Shown: positions 32,009 to 40,859 of the stretch, piece after piece
How the letters are laid out: each line of letters begins with the position of its first letter
Position numbering within the stretch: position 1 is the stretch's first letter
NCBI GenBank assembly: GCA_018268315.1
Contig: JAFDWU010000001.1
Coordinates: forward strand, 349,280-413,279
Length of the DNA stretch: 64,000 bases
Source: Armatimonadota bacterium
GTDB lineage: Bacteria > Armatimonadota > Fimbriimonadia > Fimbriimonadales > Fimbriimonadaceae
Direction of reading: 5' to 3'
Position numbers and translations under genes: made by a program
The notes under the pieces: model-generated
What the model was told of the DNA's origin: nothing
The model's input: only the letters and a program-made list of their open reading frames with translations
Database searches by the model: none

Positions 32009-32992
32009 TTAGCGGCTCTTGCCGGTGCCGGAGTTAATGATTCGCTTACCCATCAGCGAGCTGAGCCATTGAACCGCAAGCTGCGCGGTCTGGTTGTTGT
32101 TGTCCTGCAGCGGGTTATCTTCCACGATGTCCACCCCGCACAGCTTGTACGGGCAGACCGGGGAGTGAAGGAATTCAAACAGCATTTCCGCGCACAGATG
32201 CGCCTCGCGATAGGTCAGACCACCGTGGCTGGGAGTGCCAGTGCCGGGCGCATAAACGGGGTCGAGAGCATCGACGTCAAAGCTGATCCAAAGATTCTTG
32301 CAGCCGGTGAGCTCAAGCCAAGCGTTCAGGCCATCCATCACCCTCGGCATGCCGAGGCGGTCGACTTCCTGCATCGTGATGCGATAAGCGTTCGGCGTTT
32401 CGACAAGGAAATCTCGCTCAAACGGGTCGAGGTCTCGCAGACCGATCCAGGCGATGTTCTGCCTTCGCAAACGGATTGGAAATAGGCTGCTCAGTTGCTT
32501 CCACTGTTCATCGGCAAGCCCTTCCACACCGCTAGGCCGGCCCGTCAGGACGCCGAGCGACATGCCGTGCAGGTTGCCAGAGGCTGAGCTGGCCACCGTG
32601 TTAAGGTCGGCGTGGGCGTCAATCCAAAGAACCGCAAGATCGCCTTGCGTGTGCTTCAAGGCTGCGCCAACGCTTGCGATCGCGATGCTATGATCGCCAC
32701 CGAAGATGATCGGGCATTGATCTAAATCTAAAGCTGCTTCTACCGACTCGCTCAGTTTGCGGGCCATCGCCATGAACGGAGCAAAATTGCGAAGACCGCC
32801 TTCTTCGCTGATCTCTGGCCCAATCGGAAGGTCATTCGCATCTTCAAACTGAACGCCGGTGGAAGTCAGATCTTCATGCAGGCCGGCAAGGCGAATCGCC
32901 GCCGGGCCAAGCCGACTTCCGTAAACTCGTCCACAATAGTCAAACGGGACGCCAATCAGCTTCAAGGGCCGCTGTCGAGAAGGAAGCATCAT
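32009..32992 (-). CDS. Arginase/agmatinase-family enzyme
   Basis: A 327-aa ureohydrolase. Manganese ligands are in GGDHS, WIDAHADLN and ISFDVDALDP, with the SNH-type substrate loop replaced by SGNLHGMSLG, which is the arginase form. The start LIGVPFDYCGRVYGSRLGPAAIR also fits arginase (RocF). It hydrolyses arginine to ornithine and urea; agmatinase or formiminoglutamase activity cannot be fully excluded. Confidence 0.9.
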   Translation of the reverse strand: MMLPSRQRPLKLIGVPFDYCGRVYGSRLGPAAIRLAGLHEDLTSTGVQFEDANDLPIGPEISEEGGLRNFAPFMAMARKLSESVEAALDLDQCPIIFGGDHSIAIASVGAALKHTQGDLAVLWIDAHADLNTVASSASGNLHGMSLGVLTGRPSGVEGLADEQWKQLSSLFPIRLRRQNIAWIGLRDLDPFERDFLVETPNAYRITMQEVDRLGMPRVMDGLNAWLELTGCKNLWISFDVDALDPVYAPGTGTPSHGGLTYREAHLCAEMLFEFLHSPVCPYKLCGVDIVEDNPLQDNNNQTAQLAVQWLSSLMGKRIINSGTGKSR

Positions 32993-33071
32993 CGCTAAGT
33001 TTTATTATGGCTTTTGCGGCCCCGAACGGGATGATTAGGGCCAAATCCTCGTTGAATTACTCTTAGAGCCA

Positions 33072-34277
33072 ATGATTGCGCGCAACCTGATTACCGCCCT
33101 CAAGAGCCTGCGCGAGCAGGGCGGGCGCGCTTTCCTTTCCATGCTCGGCGTGATGGTGGGCTGCCTTGCCATCATCCTGCTCATCAGCATCGCAGCAGGC
33201 GTGCAGCGAGACGTTCGCACTCAGGTTGAGGACCTTGGCGTGAACGTGCTGGTGGTCATCCCCGGCCGCCTCAGCGATACCTCGCTGTTCTCCCCTAACT
33301 TGGCTGGCCTAAGCTACCTAAAGGAAGATTTTGTGGAGCCCGTACGCGCGGTTCACGGAGTGAAGGCCGCAGCGCCGCTCCTGTTTATGGGTGGCGGCAT
33401 CCATTCGGGCAAGAAAGAAAGCCCAACCACGTTCGTGATCGCGGCGGGACCCGATTGGTTTAAGATCCACGCCAGCCGCCTCGCCCAAGGTCGCTTCTTT
33501 TCCGCCAACGACGAGGACCAGCCGGTGTGCGTCATCGGTTCCCTCGCCCGCGACAACCTATTTGGGCCAAACGCCAGCGCCCTTGGCAAGCAGGTCGTGA
33601 TTAACGGCAACCCCTACAAGGTGGTGGGGGTGACGCAGGACAAGAAGAGCGAAAGCAGCCTATTCAGCATGGGCAGCTTTGAGAACATGGCGTACGTTCC
33701 CTTCGCTTACGTGAGGGACCTGACGAACTCCTCGACAATCCACCGAATCATGATCCAGACCGACCCCGATGTTGAACCCAAAGCGCTCGTTCAATCGGTA
33801 GAGGGTGTGCTTGGGCAGCGGCTTGATCACGACCAGTTCTCCGTGCTTACGCAGGAAGATCTGTTGAAGCTGGTGTTCAAGATCATGGGAATCCTCACGT
33901 GGCTGCTAACGGGGCTGACTTCCATCGCCCTGTTCGTTGGCGGCGTCGGCATCATGACGGTCATGCTGATGGCGGTCTCAGAGCGCTCGCGCGAGATTGG
34001 AATAAGAAAGACATGCGGTGCCCGCTCGTTTGATATCTTCTGGCAGTTTCTGTTCGAGGCGGGAATCATTTCCCTGCTGGGAGGACTGGTCGGCCTCGCA
34101 ATCAGCTATGTCGCCTGCCTGGCGCTGCAAACCTACACGCCGGTAAAGCCGTGGGTGAACGTGAACATCGTGAGCTTAGGAATGGGCGCCAGCTTGCTGG
34201 TTGGCGCGGTTTTCGGCCTCATACCCGCACTAAACGCAGCTCGAAAGGATCCGGTTGAAGCCCTTAGAAGGGAGTAG
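33072..34277 (+). CDS. ABC transporter permease, MacB/FtsX family
   Basis: A 401-aa permease: N-terminal membrane helix (about 20-45), a large periplasmic MacB-type domain (about 50-270), then three C-terminal helices with VGGVGIMTVMLMAVSERSRE and IGIRKTCGARSFDI, the MacB/LolC signature. It would work with an ATPase that is not adjacent here, in lipoprotein, toxin or macrolide export. It ends exactly where the convergent pseudopilin gene ends. Confidence 0.9.
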   Translation: MIARNLITALKSLREQGGRAFLSMLGVMVGCLAIILLISIAAGVQRDVRTQVEDLGVNVLVVIPGRLSDTSLFSPNLAGLSYLKEDFVEPVRAVHGVKAAAPLLFMGGGIHSGKKESPTTFVIAAGPDWFKIHASRLAQGRFFSANDEDQPVCVIGSLARDNLFGPNASALGKQVVINGNPYKVVGVTQDKKSESSLFSMGSFENMAYVPFAYVRDLTNSSTIHRIMIQTDPDVEPKALVQSVEGVLGQRLDHDQFSVLTQEDLLKLVFKIMGILTWLLTGLTSIALFVGGVGIMTVMLMAVSERSREIGIRKTCGARSFDIFWQFLFEAGIISLLGGLVGLAISYVACLALQTYTPVKPWVNVNIVSLGMGASLLVGAVFGLIPALNAARKDPVEALRRE

Positions 34278-34616
34278 CTACGGCAGCACATGGTTTGCGA
34301 CCGTGCAGGTCACATTTGTGCCGATCGGATTGATGGCATAAGCGCCACCGGCTGGACAGCTCGGGAAGGAAGACCTTAAGAACAGTGGAGCCAGGTCGGT
34401 TTGCAGAACAACCGCGCCGTTGCCCAAGCCATTTGCCATCGCAAATTGATCCTTCGCGTCTTCAATCTTATGCAGATTGCTGACACAGGCGTTCGTACGG
34501 GAAGTCGTCCGTGCATTCACCCACTGCGGGATCGCAATGCTTAGAAGCACACCCATTATCAAGACCACGATCATGATCTCAACCAGTGTAAAAGCGCGAC
34601 GTACCGACATGTTCAA
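34278..34616 (-). CDS. Type IV pilin-like/pseudopilin protein
   Basis: A 112-aa protein with a class-III prepilin leader: short positive MNMSVRRA, then FTLVEIMIVVLIMGVLLSIA, the hydrophobic helix with Glu5. The remainder is a small domain with three cysteines. It would be cleaved by PilD and assembled into a pilus or type II secretion pseudopilus. It is a lone gene here. Confidence 0.87.
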   Translation of the reverse strand: MNMSVRRAFTLVEIMIVVLIMGVLLSIAIPQWVNARTTSRTNACVSNLHKIEDAKDQFAMANGLGNGAVVLQTDLAPLFLRSSFPSCPAGGAYAINPIGTNVTCTVANHVLP

Positions 34617-34665
34617 ATTGATGTTCCCTGTTGAAACATCGGCATAGCAAGGTGGAATAACCAGG

Positions 34666-35259
34666 TTAAACTTCGCGCCGATACTCCAGCGCGCTTAAAA
34701 GCGTGGCGGAATCTGCGTAATCCAGTTCCCCGCCGACCGGCATACCGTGGGCCAGGCGGGTGACTTTGCAACCCAAGGGTTTCAACAAACGAGCGAGATA
34801 AAGCGAGGTCGCGTCGCCCTCGATCGTCGGGTTCAGAGCGAGGATCACTTCCTCCAGCTGACTGTCAAAACGAGCCAGCAATTCCTTGATCTTGAGCTGA
34901 TCCGGCCCAATTCCATCCATCGGCGACATCAGCCCGTGGAGCACGTGATACAGGCCGTGGTATTCATTGATGCGCTCGAGCGCCTGAATATCCTTCGGCT
35001 CGGCTACAACGCAAATCTTGGAAGGATCTCGCTTCGGGTCAGAGCAGATTGGGCATAGCTGGTGCTCGCTAATGTTCTGGCACCTTTCGCAAAAGCGCAA
35101 GGCCGACTTTGCGGCCTTGATCGAATCTGCGAGGCGCTCGGCTTCGGCGTTGGGTACCCGCAATAGGTGGTAGGCAAGCCGCTGAGCGGACTTGGGACCT
35201 ACGCCGGGAAGCCGTTCTAGCTCGGCAATTAGCTCCGCCAGAGGCCGAGCATAATTCAT
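34666..35259 (-). CDS. recR: Recombination mediator RecR
   Basis: The 197-aa protein shows the N-terminal helix-hairpin-helix (LERLPGVGPKSAQRLAYHLL), the Cys4 zinc finger (CERCQNISEHQLCPIC), the Toprim domain (ICVVAEPKDIQALE) and the C-terminal Walker-B-like region. It loads RecA at gaps together with RecO/RecF. It lies three bases after ybaB in the dnaX-ybaB-recR cluster seen across bacteria. Confidence 0.97.
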   Translation of the reverse strand: MNYARPLAELIAELERLPGVGPKSAQRLAYHLLRVPNAEAERLADSIKAAKSALRFCERCQNISEHQLCPICSDPKRDPSKICVVAEPKDIQALERINEYHGLYHVLHGLMSPMDGIGPDQLKIKELLARFDSQLEEVILALNPTIEGDATSLYLARLLKPLGCKVTRLAHGMPVGGELDYADSATLLSALEYRREV

Positions 35260-35262
35260 GCC

Positions 35263-35586
35263 TTAGCCGAGTTCGGGAACGTGCGGCAGGATTTCCTGGA
35301 CCTTGTTGTTGCGAAGCTCAACCGACTGATTAAAGCCGTCGCGAACCACGCCAACGATCAGGTCTTCCAGTGCTTCCACGTCTTCAGGATCAACAATGTT
35401 CTTGTCGATCTTCAAGCCGAGGAGTTCGCCGGTGCCGGCGAAGACCGCCTTGATCGGGCCCTTGTCAACCGCGATACGCTCGTTTGCGAGTTCAGCCTCT
35501 AGGGACTGTGCTCGTGCCATGGCGCCCTGCATTTCCTGCATAACAGCGCCGAATCCTTTACCGCCAAAGCCTTTGGGAAGTTTCAT
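35263..35586 (-). CDS. ybaB: YbaB/EbfC nucleoid-associated protein
   Basis: A 107-aa protein with an N-terminal coiled helix (QEMQGAMARAQSLEAELANE) and the GELLGLKIDKNIVDPEDVEALEDL segment of the YbaB family. It binds DNA as a dimer. It is encoded between dnaX and recR, as in most bacteria. Confidence 0.95.
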   Translation of the reverse strand: MKLPKGFGGKGFGAVMQEMQGAMARAQSLEAELANERIAVDKGPIKAVFAGTGELLGLKIDKNIVDPEDVEALEDLIVGVVRDGFNQSVELRNNKVQEILPHVPELG

Positions 35587-35670
35587 GGGTGATTTACCTT
35601 TACTTGTGAATCCCCGGCCAGTCTGGCCAGTCGGGACATTTTACCGCCTCTATTCAAATCTCGTGCCAAT

Positions 35671-37269
35671 TCAATCGTCGCTGCCGAAAACTCGCCGCGC
35701 AATTTGATCAAGCGCCTGTCCTTGGCTGGATGCCTCCGCCGGGGTTCCGTTGCTTTCTATCTTCGGCGCGGCAGCGCCGATGAGATATTGAACCTCGACT
35801 TCCTCTCCGCCCAATTTCTTCACGGTTTCCAGCACCGCCGCCTTTCGCTTAGCGCCCTGCATCAGCCAATCGTAATCGATTGCCCTCTCGAATTCGACCG
35901 TCAGCACGTTCTTTTCCAGTTTGACTGCCTTTGTCGAAGCGAGTTTCATCTTCATCAGGTTGGAAGCCTCAGAAAGACTTTCCACTACTCGATGCCACAG
36001 TGCTTCCGCCGGGGTCGCGTTCGTTGGCGCGGGCTTTTCAACCGGTTTTGGCGCTTCCTTTTCTGCAACGGGCGTCGGCTCTGCCGGCTTTGGCGCAACA
36101 ACTGGCTTCGCAGGCGCCGGCTTTTCAACTACCGGTTTTGGCGTTGGCGTAGCAATCACGGCCTTTGCGGGCGTTGTCTGGGTTTCGGCCTGTTGAGGCG
36201 TTGCCAATGCAATCAGCATTGACTCCAGCCAGATTCTCGGCAAGGTGACGTCTCTGATTTCGTGATGCAGTTCGGCGATCCTGGTTCTCACCTTCAGCAT
36301 GAACTCCTGGCCCAGTTGAACTGAAAGCTCATGGAGGGACGCCTCGCGAGTCTTGTCTTGGCCCGCCTCCAGTCCGTAGGAAATCCGAGTGACGTCTGCC
36401 AGGCGATGCATCACGGAATCGAGCAACGAACGGGCATCGCGCCCATCGCGGAAGATCAAATCGATGTCTTGAATGATTTGCGACGGCGCGTTGTGCCGAA
36501 TCGCCATCAGTAAGCGATCAACCTGCGCCTCGGGCACGAATCCTAATTGGTCGTACACCAGGTCAAGCGTGATCACCTCTTCCGTGGTGACGAACATCTG
36601 CTCAAGCAAGGTGAGAGCATCGCGATAACCGCCATCCGCCATTCGAGCAATTGCCGTAATGGCAGGCGCTTCCGCCTCGCGGCCTTCAGCTGCCAGCACT
36701 TTATTCAGCAAGCTTTCCAGTTCCGAAATCGTGGCCCGGTGGAATTCAAATTTTTGGCATCGAGAACGAATCGTGGCGGGGACCTTCGCATACTCCGTCG
36801 TCGCGAGGATGAAGATGACGTGGGGTGGCGGTTCCTCGATGGTCTTCAACAAGGCGTCGAAGGCCTTCGCGCTTAGATCATGGACTTCATCAATGATGTA
36901 AACCTTGTAACGCGCCATTGCGGGCTGGTACTCGGTTGAGGCGATGATCTCTTCGCGCACGGAATCCACGCCGCTCTCGCTTGCCGCATCCATCTCAGCC
37001 ACATCAAGGCACGAGCCGTTGGTGATGCCCACGCAGATTGCGCACTCGTTGCAAGGCTCGGCAATCGGGCCCTTCTCGCAGCACAGGGCCTTCGCAAGAA
37101 GGCGGGCGGTGCTGGTTTTGCCGGTTCCACGGGGGCCAGTGAACAGGAACGCCTGCGCCACCCTGCCAGTGGAAAGGCTGTTTTGGAGCGTTCGCACAAT
37201 GCCTTCTTGCCCGATTAGCTCGGAGAAGGTTTGGCTTCGATATTTACGGTAGAGAGAAAGGTAGGCCAA
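35671..37269 (-). CDS. dnaX: DNA polymerase III subunit gamma/tau
   Basis: A 532-aa clamp-loader ATPase: Walker A GPRGTGKTS, zinc module (CCEKGPIAEPCNECAIC), Walker B with DEVH, sensor SRC near RSRCQKF, then a Pro/Ala/Lys-rich linker (about 370-430) and a C-terminal tau-like domain. I see no obvious A-rich slippery site to make a short gamma form. It follows the SRP RNA gene and leads the ybaB-recR cluster; an 84-base gap separates it from ybaB. Confidence 0.95.
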   Translation of the reverse strand: MAYLSLYRKYRSQTFSELIGQEGIVRTLQNSLSTGRVAQAFLFTGPRGTGKTSTARLLAKALCCEKGPIAEPCNECAICVGITNGSCLDVAEMDAASESGVDSVREEIIASTEYQPAMARYKVYIIDEVHDLSAKAFDALLKTIEEPPPHVIFILATTEYAKVPATIRSRCQKFEFHRATISELESLLNKVLAAEGREAEAPAITAIARMADGGYRDALTLLEQMFVTTEEVITLDLVYDQLGFVPEAQVDRLLMAIRHNAPSQIIQDIDLIFRDGRDARSLLDSVMHRLADVTRISYGLEAGQDKTREASLHELSVQLGQEFMLKVRTRIAELHHEIRDVTLPRIWLESMLIALATPQQAETQTTPAKAVIATPTPKPVVEKPAPAKPVVAPKPAEPTPVAEKEAPKPVEKPAPTNATPAEALWHRVVESLSEASNLMKMKLASTKAVKLEKNVLTVEFERAIDYDWLMQGAKRKAAVLETVKKLGGEEVEVQYLIGAAAPKIESNGTPAEASSQGQALDQIARRVFGSDD

Positions 37270-37290
37270 CGGACCAAAAGCTCCTTAAAA

Positions 37291-37384
37291 GCCGGGAAGA
37301 GTGCATCGCGCAGAGAATCAGTTTACCGTTGCTGCCTTCCGGCCCTGGCGGGATTCGCCAACCTACTGCCGCGCAGTTCCCGGC
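37291..37384 (-). ncRNA. ffs: Signal recognition particle RNA, small bacterial type
   Basis: On the minus strand CCAGGGCCGGAAGGCAGCAA is the universal SRP domain-IV loop. The ends pair perfectly, GCCGGGAA (37291-37298) with TTCCCGGC (37377-37384), giving about 94 nt, close to the 4.5S-type size. It lies just upstream of dnaX, a common arrangement. Exact ends are approximate. A neighbouring hairpin, GGCGGGG with CCCCGCC (about 37382-37405), overlaps the 5' arm and could compete with it before processing. Confidence 0.93.
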
Positions 37385-37433
37385 GGGGTACCTATTGTGA
37401 CACCCCGCCGAGCACTTTTTCCGGTCCGCTTGC

Positions 37434-38804
37434 CTAACCTTTCTTATCGTTTCGCAAAGAAGGAACGAGAATGACGTCGTCCTTCTCTTTCAACGTCTCA
37501 TTTGGATCAACGTAGTTTGGAGTCTGGACTGTCGGCACTTTGCTTGCCCACTCGCCCAACCGCAAGATCTGGTCACGAGTCAGCGTGAAGCTCGTGTAGA
37601 TCACTCGCTGCCCCTGTCTTGCCTGCAAATTGAGGTAATTCTTATCCGTCATACCCTCGCCGAGAAATCCGAGCTTGTCCTGCATGAAGCCCGCCGCACT
37701 TCGCGGGTTCCAGTAGAACTCCAGAACGTATTTGTCCTTTGTGAAGGGGTACATCGTCTGGTCGCGGGTCATGTCGATCTTCCTCATGCCGTGGCGATTC
37801 TTGATATAGATCGCTTCCTGCATCCAGGTCATATCCTTGGGTGGATCAAGTTTGACGCCTGTCTCGCGATCCCAGTCCTGATCGGCAAACTTTGCAGTCG
37901 GATAGTCTGCATCGCGCAGGATGCAGCGAATTCGAGTACCGGCAGGAAGGATGTTCCAGTTGCAGTCAACCTTTAGAATGCCAGGGCCCACCACCGCGGC
38001 CTTAGCTGCGAATCCAACGTCGAATGGCGGATAAAGATCGTAGTTCTGAATGCCCTCGCCACGCTTCTGCGCAAAATATCCTCGCTGGGCCATACGAACG
38101 ATCAGCGTGTCGAGGTTGTTTTCTGCGGTATCGCGTTGTTGCTTAGGAATCATATCCCCGGTGTCACGCCAATTCTTGTCCTGTAAGTCCCATTGGCTGT
38201 ACCAGTGGTCGAGCGATTTATCGATCTGACCCGTTCGCTGGTAGGCAACGCTCAGCAAGTTCTTTCGGGCAGCAAGCATGTCTTCCCGCTTTTCTGCCTC
38301 TTCAAAGTTCTTTACCGCCTGGTCGTAATCGTCATCTACCTTGTTGAACCACAGCCAACCGGTTTCAAAGAACGGCTCGTAGGTATCCGGATTGTTTCGC
38401 TGGGCTTCCTTACCAAGCGCGATCGCATACGGCACGTAACGTCGGTCGGAGCGGTTGCCTTCATCGGTGAAGTTGTAGGCAATGTGCCACATACCCACTG
38501 AGAAGATATCGAGCTGCTTTGGGTCAAGGATCGTGCAGAGCCGGATCAGCGGCAGCATCGCATCGTAGTTGCCGTCATCAAAGAAGCTATCGGCACGCAC
38601 CCATAGGATGCCCGCCACCATTTCTCGGAAACCGCCAAGAGCAAAGAGCATTTGATCCGGCGAAAGGCCGGAGCCCGCGAAGATGTCGCCCTTGGGAGCA
38701 AACTCCTTTTGCCACTTGGGCAGCACAACGGCATTACTGAAGATGCCTTGAGCCACGAAAAGCCCAAATGCCCAGACTAAGAATCGACTGCTTTTGCTCT
38801 TCAA
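37434..38804 (-). CDS. Membrane-anchored TPR-like protein of an ABC-export operon
   Basis: A 456-aa protein with an N-terminal membrane anchor (about 8-28) and helical repeats of TPR type (about 100-230; GWLWFNKVDDDYDQAVKNFE, AARKNLLSVAYQRTGQIDKS), then a beta-rich C-terminal part. I recognise no specific family. It begins four bases after the permease gene, so it is the third gene of an ATPase-permease-TPR operon, probably helping an exporter or envelope process. Confidence 0.7.
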   Translation of the reverse strand: MKSKSSRFLVWAFGLFVAQGIFSNAVVLPKWQKEFAPKGDIFAGSGLSPDQMLFALGGFREMVAGILWVRADSFFDDGNYDAMLPLIRLCTILDPKQLDIFSVGMWHIAYNFTDEGNRSDRRYVPYAIALGKEAQRNNPDTYEPFFETGWLWFNKVDDDYDQAVKNFEEAEKREDMLAARKNLLSVAYQRTGQIDKSLDHWYSQWDLQDKNWRDTGDMIPKQQRDTAENNLDTLIVRMAQRGYFAQKRGEGIQNYDLYPPFDVGFAAKAAVVGPGILKVDCNWNILPAGTRIRCILRDADYPTAKFADQDWDRETGVKLDPPKDMTWMQEAIYIKNRHGMRKIDMTRDQTMYPFTKDKYVLEFYWNPRSAAGFMQDKLGFLGEGMTDKNYLNLQARQGQRVIYTSFTLTRDQILRLGEWASKVPTVQTPNYVDPNETLKEKDDVILVPSLRNDKKG

Positions 38805-38808
38805 CGGT

Positions 38809-39597
38809 TTAAACCTCGCGGTGATCGAACATGTAGTGTCCGATGAACAAGAGCAACGAAATGTACATCAACCCGTAACCCGTTGCGAATAGGTAATGGC
38901 TCATCGGATTTTGAATCGTCGATGAGGGATTGATTAAGGGGTTCTGCACATTGTAGTAGCTGAAATTCGGCAGGAACGTTGTCATCGCCCACGTCACCGT
39001 CTTCGAGAACTGACTCGTGTTCTGCTGCTTCGAGAGGCTATCAAACATCGGCGCAAAAAGCGAGCCCGCAAGATAGATGCCTCCCGAAAGGAAGAAGTTA
39101 ACCAGCGGCGTTACGAACGTTGAGAAGCACACGGCGACCGCCGCGAGCAAACTCATCTGGACGAAGAACATCATCGTTGCCTGGGCTAGCGTTACCGCTC
39201 TTCCAAAGTCGCCGTTTTGCATTCCCGTGAAGACGGCAATCATGACGATGGTCATGAAAAGCATCATCAGGGCTAGGGCGCCAACGGCTCCTAGGTACTT
39301 GCCAAGCAAGAATTGCCAGCGCTGCACCGGCTTGCTAAGAATGGTGTAGATCGTCCTGCGCTCGATTTCGTTCGGGATCATGTAGACCGTCAGAACGATT
39401 GCGATCACCGCGCTTGTCAGCTGGATGATGCCAAGCATCGTCGCGCGGAGAATCGTGGTTTCTGAACGGGCAGAAAGAGCGCCAAGACTAGGCGCAACGA
39501 TCAAGAAGACGAGTCCTACCAGGAGGATAACAAGAAGAACTTTGCGGCGAATCGCTTCGCCAATGGTCGTGCCTGCAATAGCTATGATTTGCTTCAT
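38809..39597 (-). CDS. ABC-2 type transporter permease
   Basis: A 262-aa protein with six membrane segments (first: VLLVILLVGLVFLIVAPSLG) and the ABC-2 hallmark NEIERRTIYTILSKPVQRWQ between helices 2 and 3. Its ATG overlaps the ATPase stop (TAATG). With the ATPase it forms an exporter of the NosY/GldF-like kind; substrate unknown. Confidence 0.88.
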   Translation of the reverse strand: MKQIIAIAGTTIGEAIRRKVLLVILLVGLVFLIVAPSLGALSARSETTILRATMLGIIQLTSAVIAIVLTVYMIPNEIERRTIYTILSKPVQRWQFLLGKYLGAVGALALMMLFMTIVMIAVFTGMQNGDFGRAVTLAQATMMFFVQMSLLAAVAVCFSTFVTPLVNFFLSGGIYLAGSLFAPMFDSLSKQQNTSQFSKTVTWAMTTFLPNFSYYNVQNPLINPSSTIQNPMSHYLFATGYGLMYISLLLFIGHYMFDHREV

Positions 39598-40541
39598 TAC
39601 GCTTCCACCCCACCTTCTGCCATTGAAACTCGGCTGCTGTCTCGAACCGTCTCAACGAACAGGTCCTCAAGTCTCTTTCGGCGAGGGATAACCGAAGTTA
39701 CAGAGCCCTTGCTGCTTCGGATGCCATCGAGCAGACTGTTTACATCCGCTTCCTCCGGCATGTCCACGATCAGCCGCCCGTCCTTGAGGGAAATGATCGC
39801 GCCCTCAATCTTAATTGAGTCCTCGAATTCCTTCGTTATGCCTTCCGCTTCAACCTCAACACGGCCGCCCTTAAGCAACTCGGTGAGCTTGCCCTGCCGT
39901 CGGATAACGCCGCGGTGAATGATAGCGACGCGGTCGCATATTCGCTCGACTTCGCTGAGCTCGTGGCTCGAAATGAAGACTGTCCGGCCCTCTTCTCGGA
40001 AGTTGAGAATCAGGTCTCGAATTTCGGTGTGGGCGATCGGGTCGAGACCGCCGGTCGGTTCGTCAAGGAACAGCAGTTTGGGATCGTTTAGAAGGCTCTG
40101 CGCGAGGCCAACTCTCTGCTGCATACCCTTCGAGTATTGAGAAATTGTTTTCGTCGCATCGGCGGCAAGATTCACCCGCTCAAGCAGGCGCTGCACTTTT
40201 GCCGGATCGTTGTTACCGAACAGGGAATCGTAAAACCGAAGCAACTCCGTTCCCGTCATGTGCTCGTAGTAGTACGGCCGCTCCGGGAGGTAGGAGATGA
40301 TCTTGTGGACATCCATGTCCCCGATTTCCTTGCCGAGGACGTAGCCCTCGCCGGAAGTCGGATAGATAATCCCAAGCAGCATTTTAATCGTGGTGGTCTT
40401 TCCGGCTCCGTTCGGACCAAGGAAGCCGAATATCTCGCCCTCCTCCACGTAAAGATCAAGATTGTCAACAACGTTGACAATCCCGAGTTGCTTAGACTTA
40501 TAACTCTTTGTTAGCTTCTGTGTTTCAATGGCGGCGGCCAA
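39597..40541 (-). CDS. ABC transporter ATP-binding protein
   Basis: A 314-aa ABC ATPase: Walker A LGPNGAGKTTT, Q-loop, signature YSKGMQQRVGLAQSLL, Walker B LLFLDEPTGGLDP, switch His in ISSHELSEVE. The last roughly 90 residues form the DUF4162-like regulatory tail common in drug/NatA-type ABC-2 exporters. First gene of the three-gene operon reading left. Confidence 0.92.
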   Translation of the reverse strand: MAAAIETQKLTKSYKSKQLGIVNVVDNLDLYVEEGEIFGFLGPNGAGKTTTIKMLLGIIYPTSGEGYVLGKEIGDMDVHKIISYLPERPYYYEHMTGTELLRFYDSLFGNNDPAKVQRLLERVNLAADATKTISQYSKGMQQRVGLAQSLLNDPKLLFLDEPTGGLDPIAHTEIRDLILNFREEGRTVFISSHELSEVERICDRVAIIHRGVIRRQGKLTELLKGGRVEVEAEGITKEFEDSIKIEGAIISLKDGRLIVDMPEEADVNSLLDGIRSSKGSVTSVIPRRKRLEDLFVETVRDSSRVSMAEGGVEA

Positions 40542-40857
40542 GGGTCGCGCACCTCCCTGCTTCGAATTGAGCCGGAGTATACCAGCCGAGGCTCGCGCCC
40601 CTTTTTAAGGGGTGAGCCACACCTTGGCTATCGACAATTTGAAATCACAAAAGGTTTCCAAAACCTGTTATATTTAGAAAATTGCTCTCCAAAGCGCAAT
40701 AATCAACATCATACTGAGGCGCTAATTCACCGTATAGTTCAGCACGGCCAAGAACCAAAGTTCTCCGCTGCTCAGCAGCGACATGAAGAGCAAGGCCTTG
40801 GTGGAAGCAATCTTGCGGGGGTGTACTTTGCTCTCCTTTCAGCGCCCCCGCATTTTT
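40542..40857. other. 316-base gene-free region with repeats and terminator
   Basis: No conserved gene is visible. It holds a palindrome AGGTTT-CCA-AAACCT (about 40653-40667), a direct repeat TTGCTCTCC (40682-40690 and 40828-40836), and a plus-strand terminator at 40815-40859. A 34-codon minus-strand frame (40826-40722) encodes a hydrophobic peptide behind AAAGGAG but lacks ATG, GTG or TTG near that site. A small plus-strand RNA ending at the terminator is possible. Confidence 0.4.
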
Positions 40858-40859
40858 TT
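40815..40859 (+). terminator. Strong intrinsic terminator, plus strand
   Basis: GCGGGGG (40815-40821) and CCCCCGC (40845-40851) with a 23-base loop, followed by ATTTTTTT. It points toward the convergent trpF end. No annotated plus-strand gene feeds into it, which hints at an unannotated plus-strand transcript. On the minus strand its loop carries AAAGGAG. Confidence 0.75.

Noticed and set aside
35671-37269. Programmed frameshift in dnaX
   Set aside because: No A-rich slippery heptamer with a following hairpin was found near the domain III boundary.
37380-37412. Intrinsic terminator between the TPR gene and SRP RNA
   Set aside because: The hairpin is followed by a T-run only on the plus strand, where no gene precedes it; on the minus strand it overlaps the SRP RNA 5' arm.
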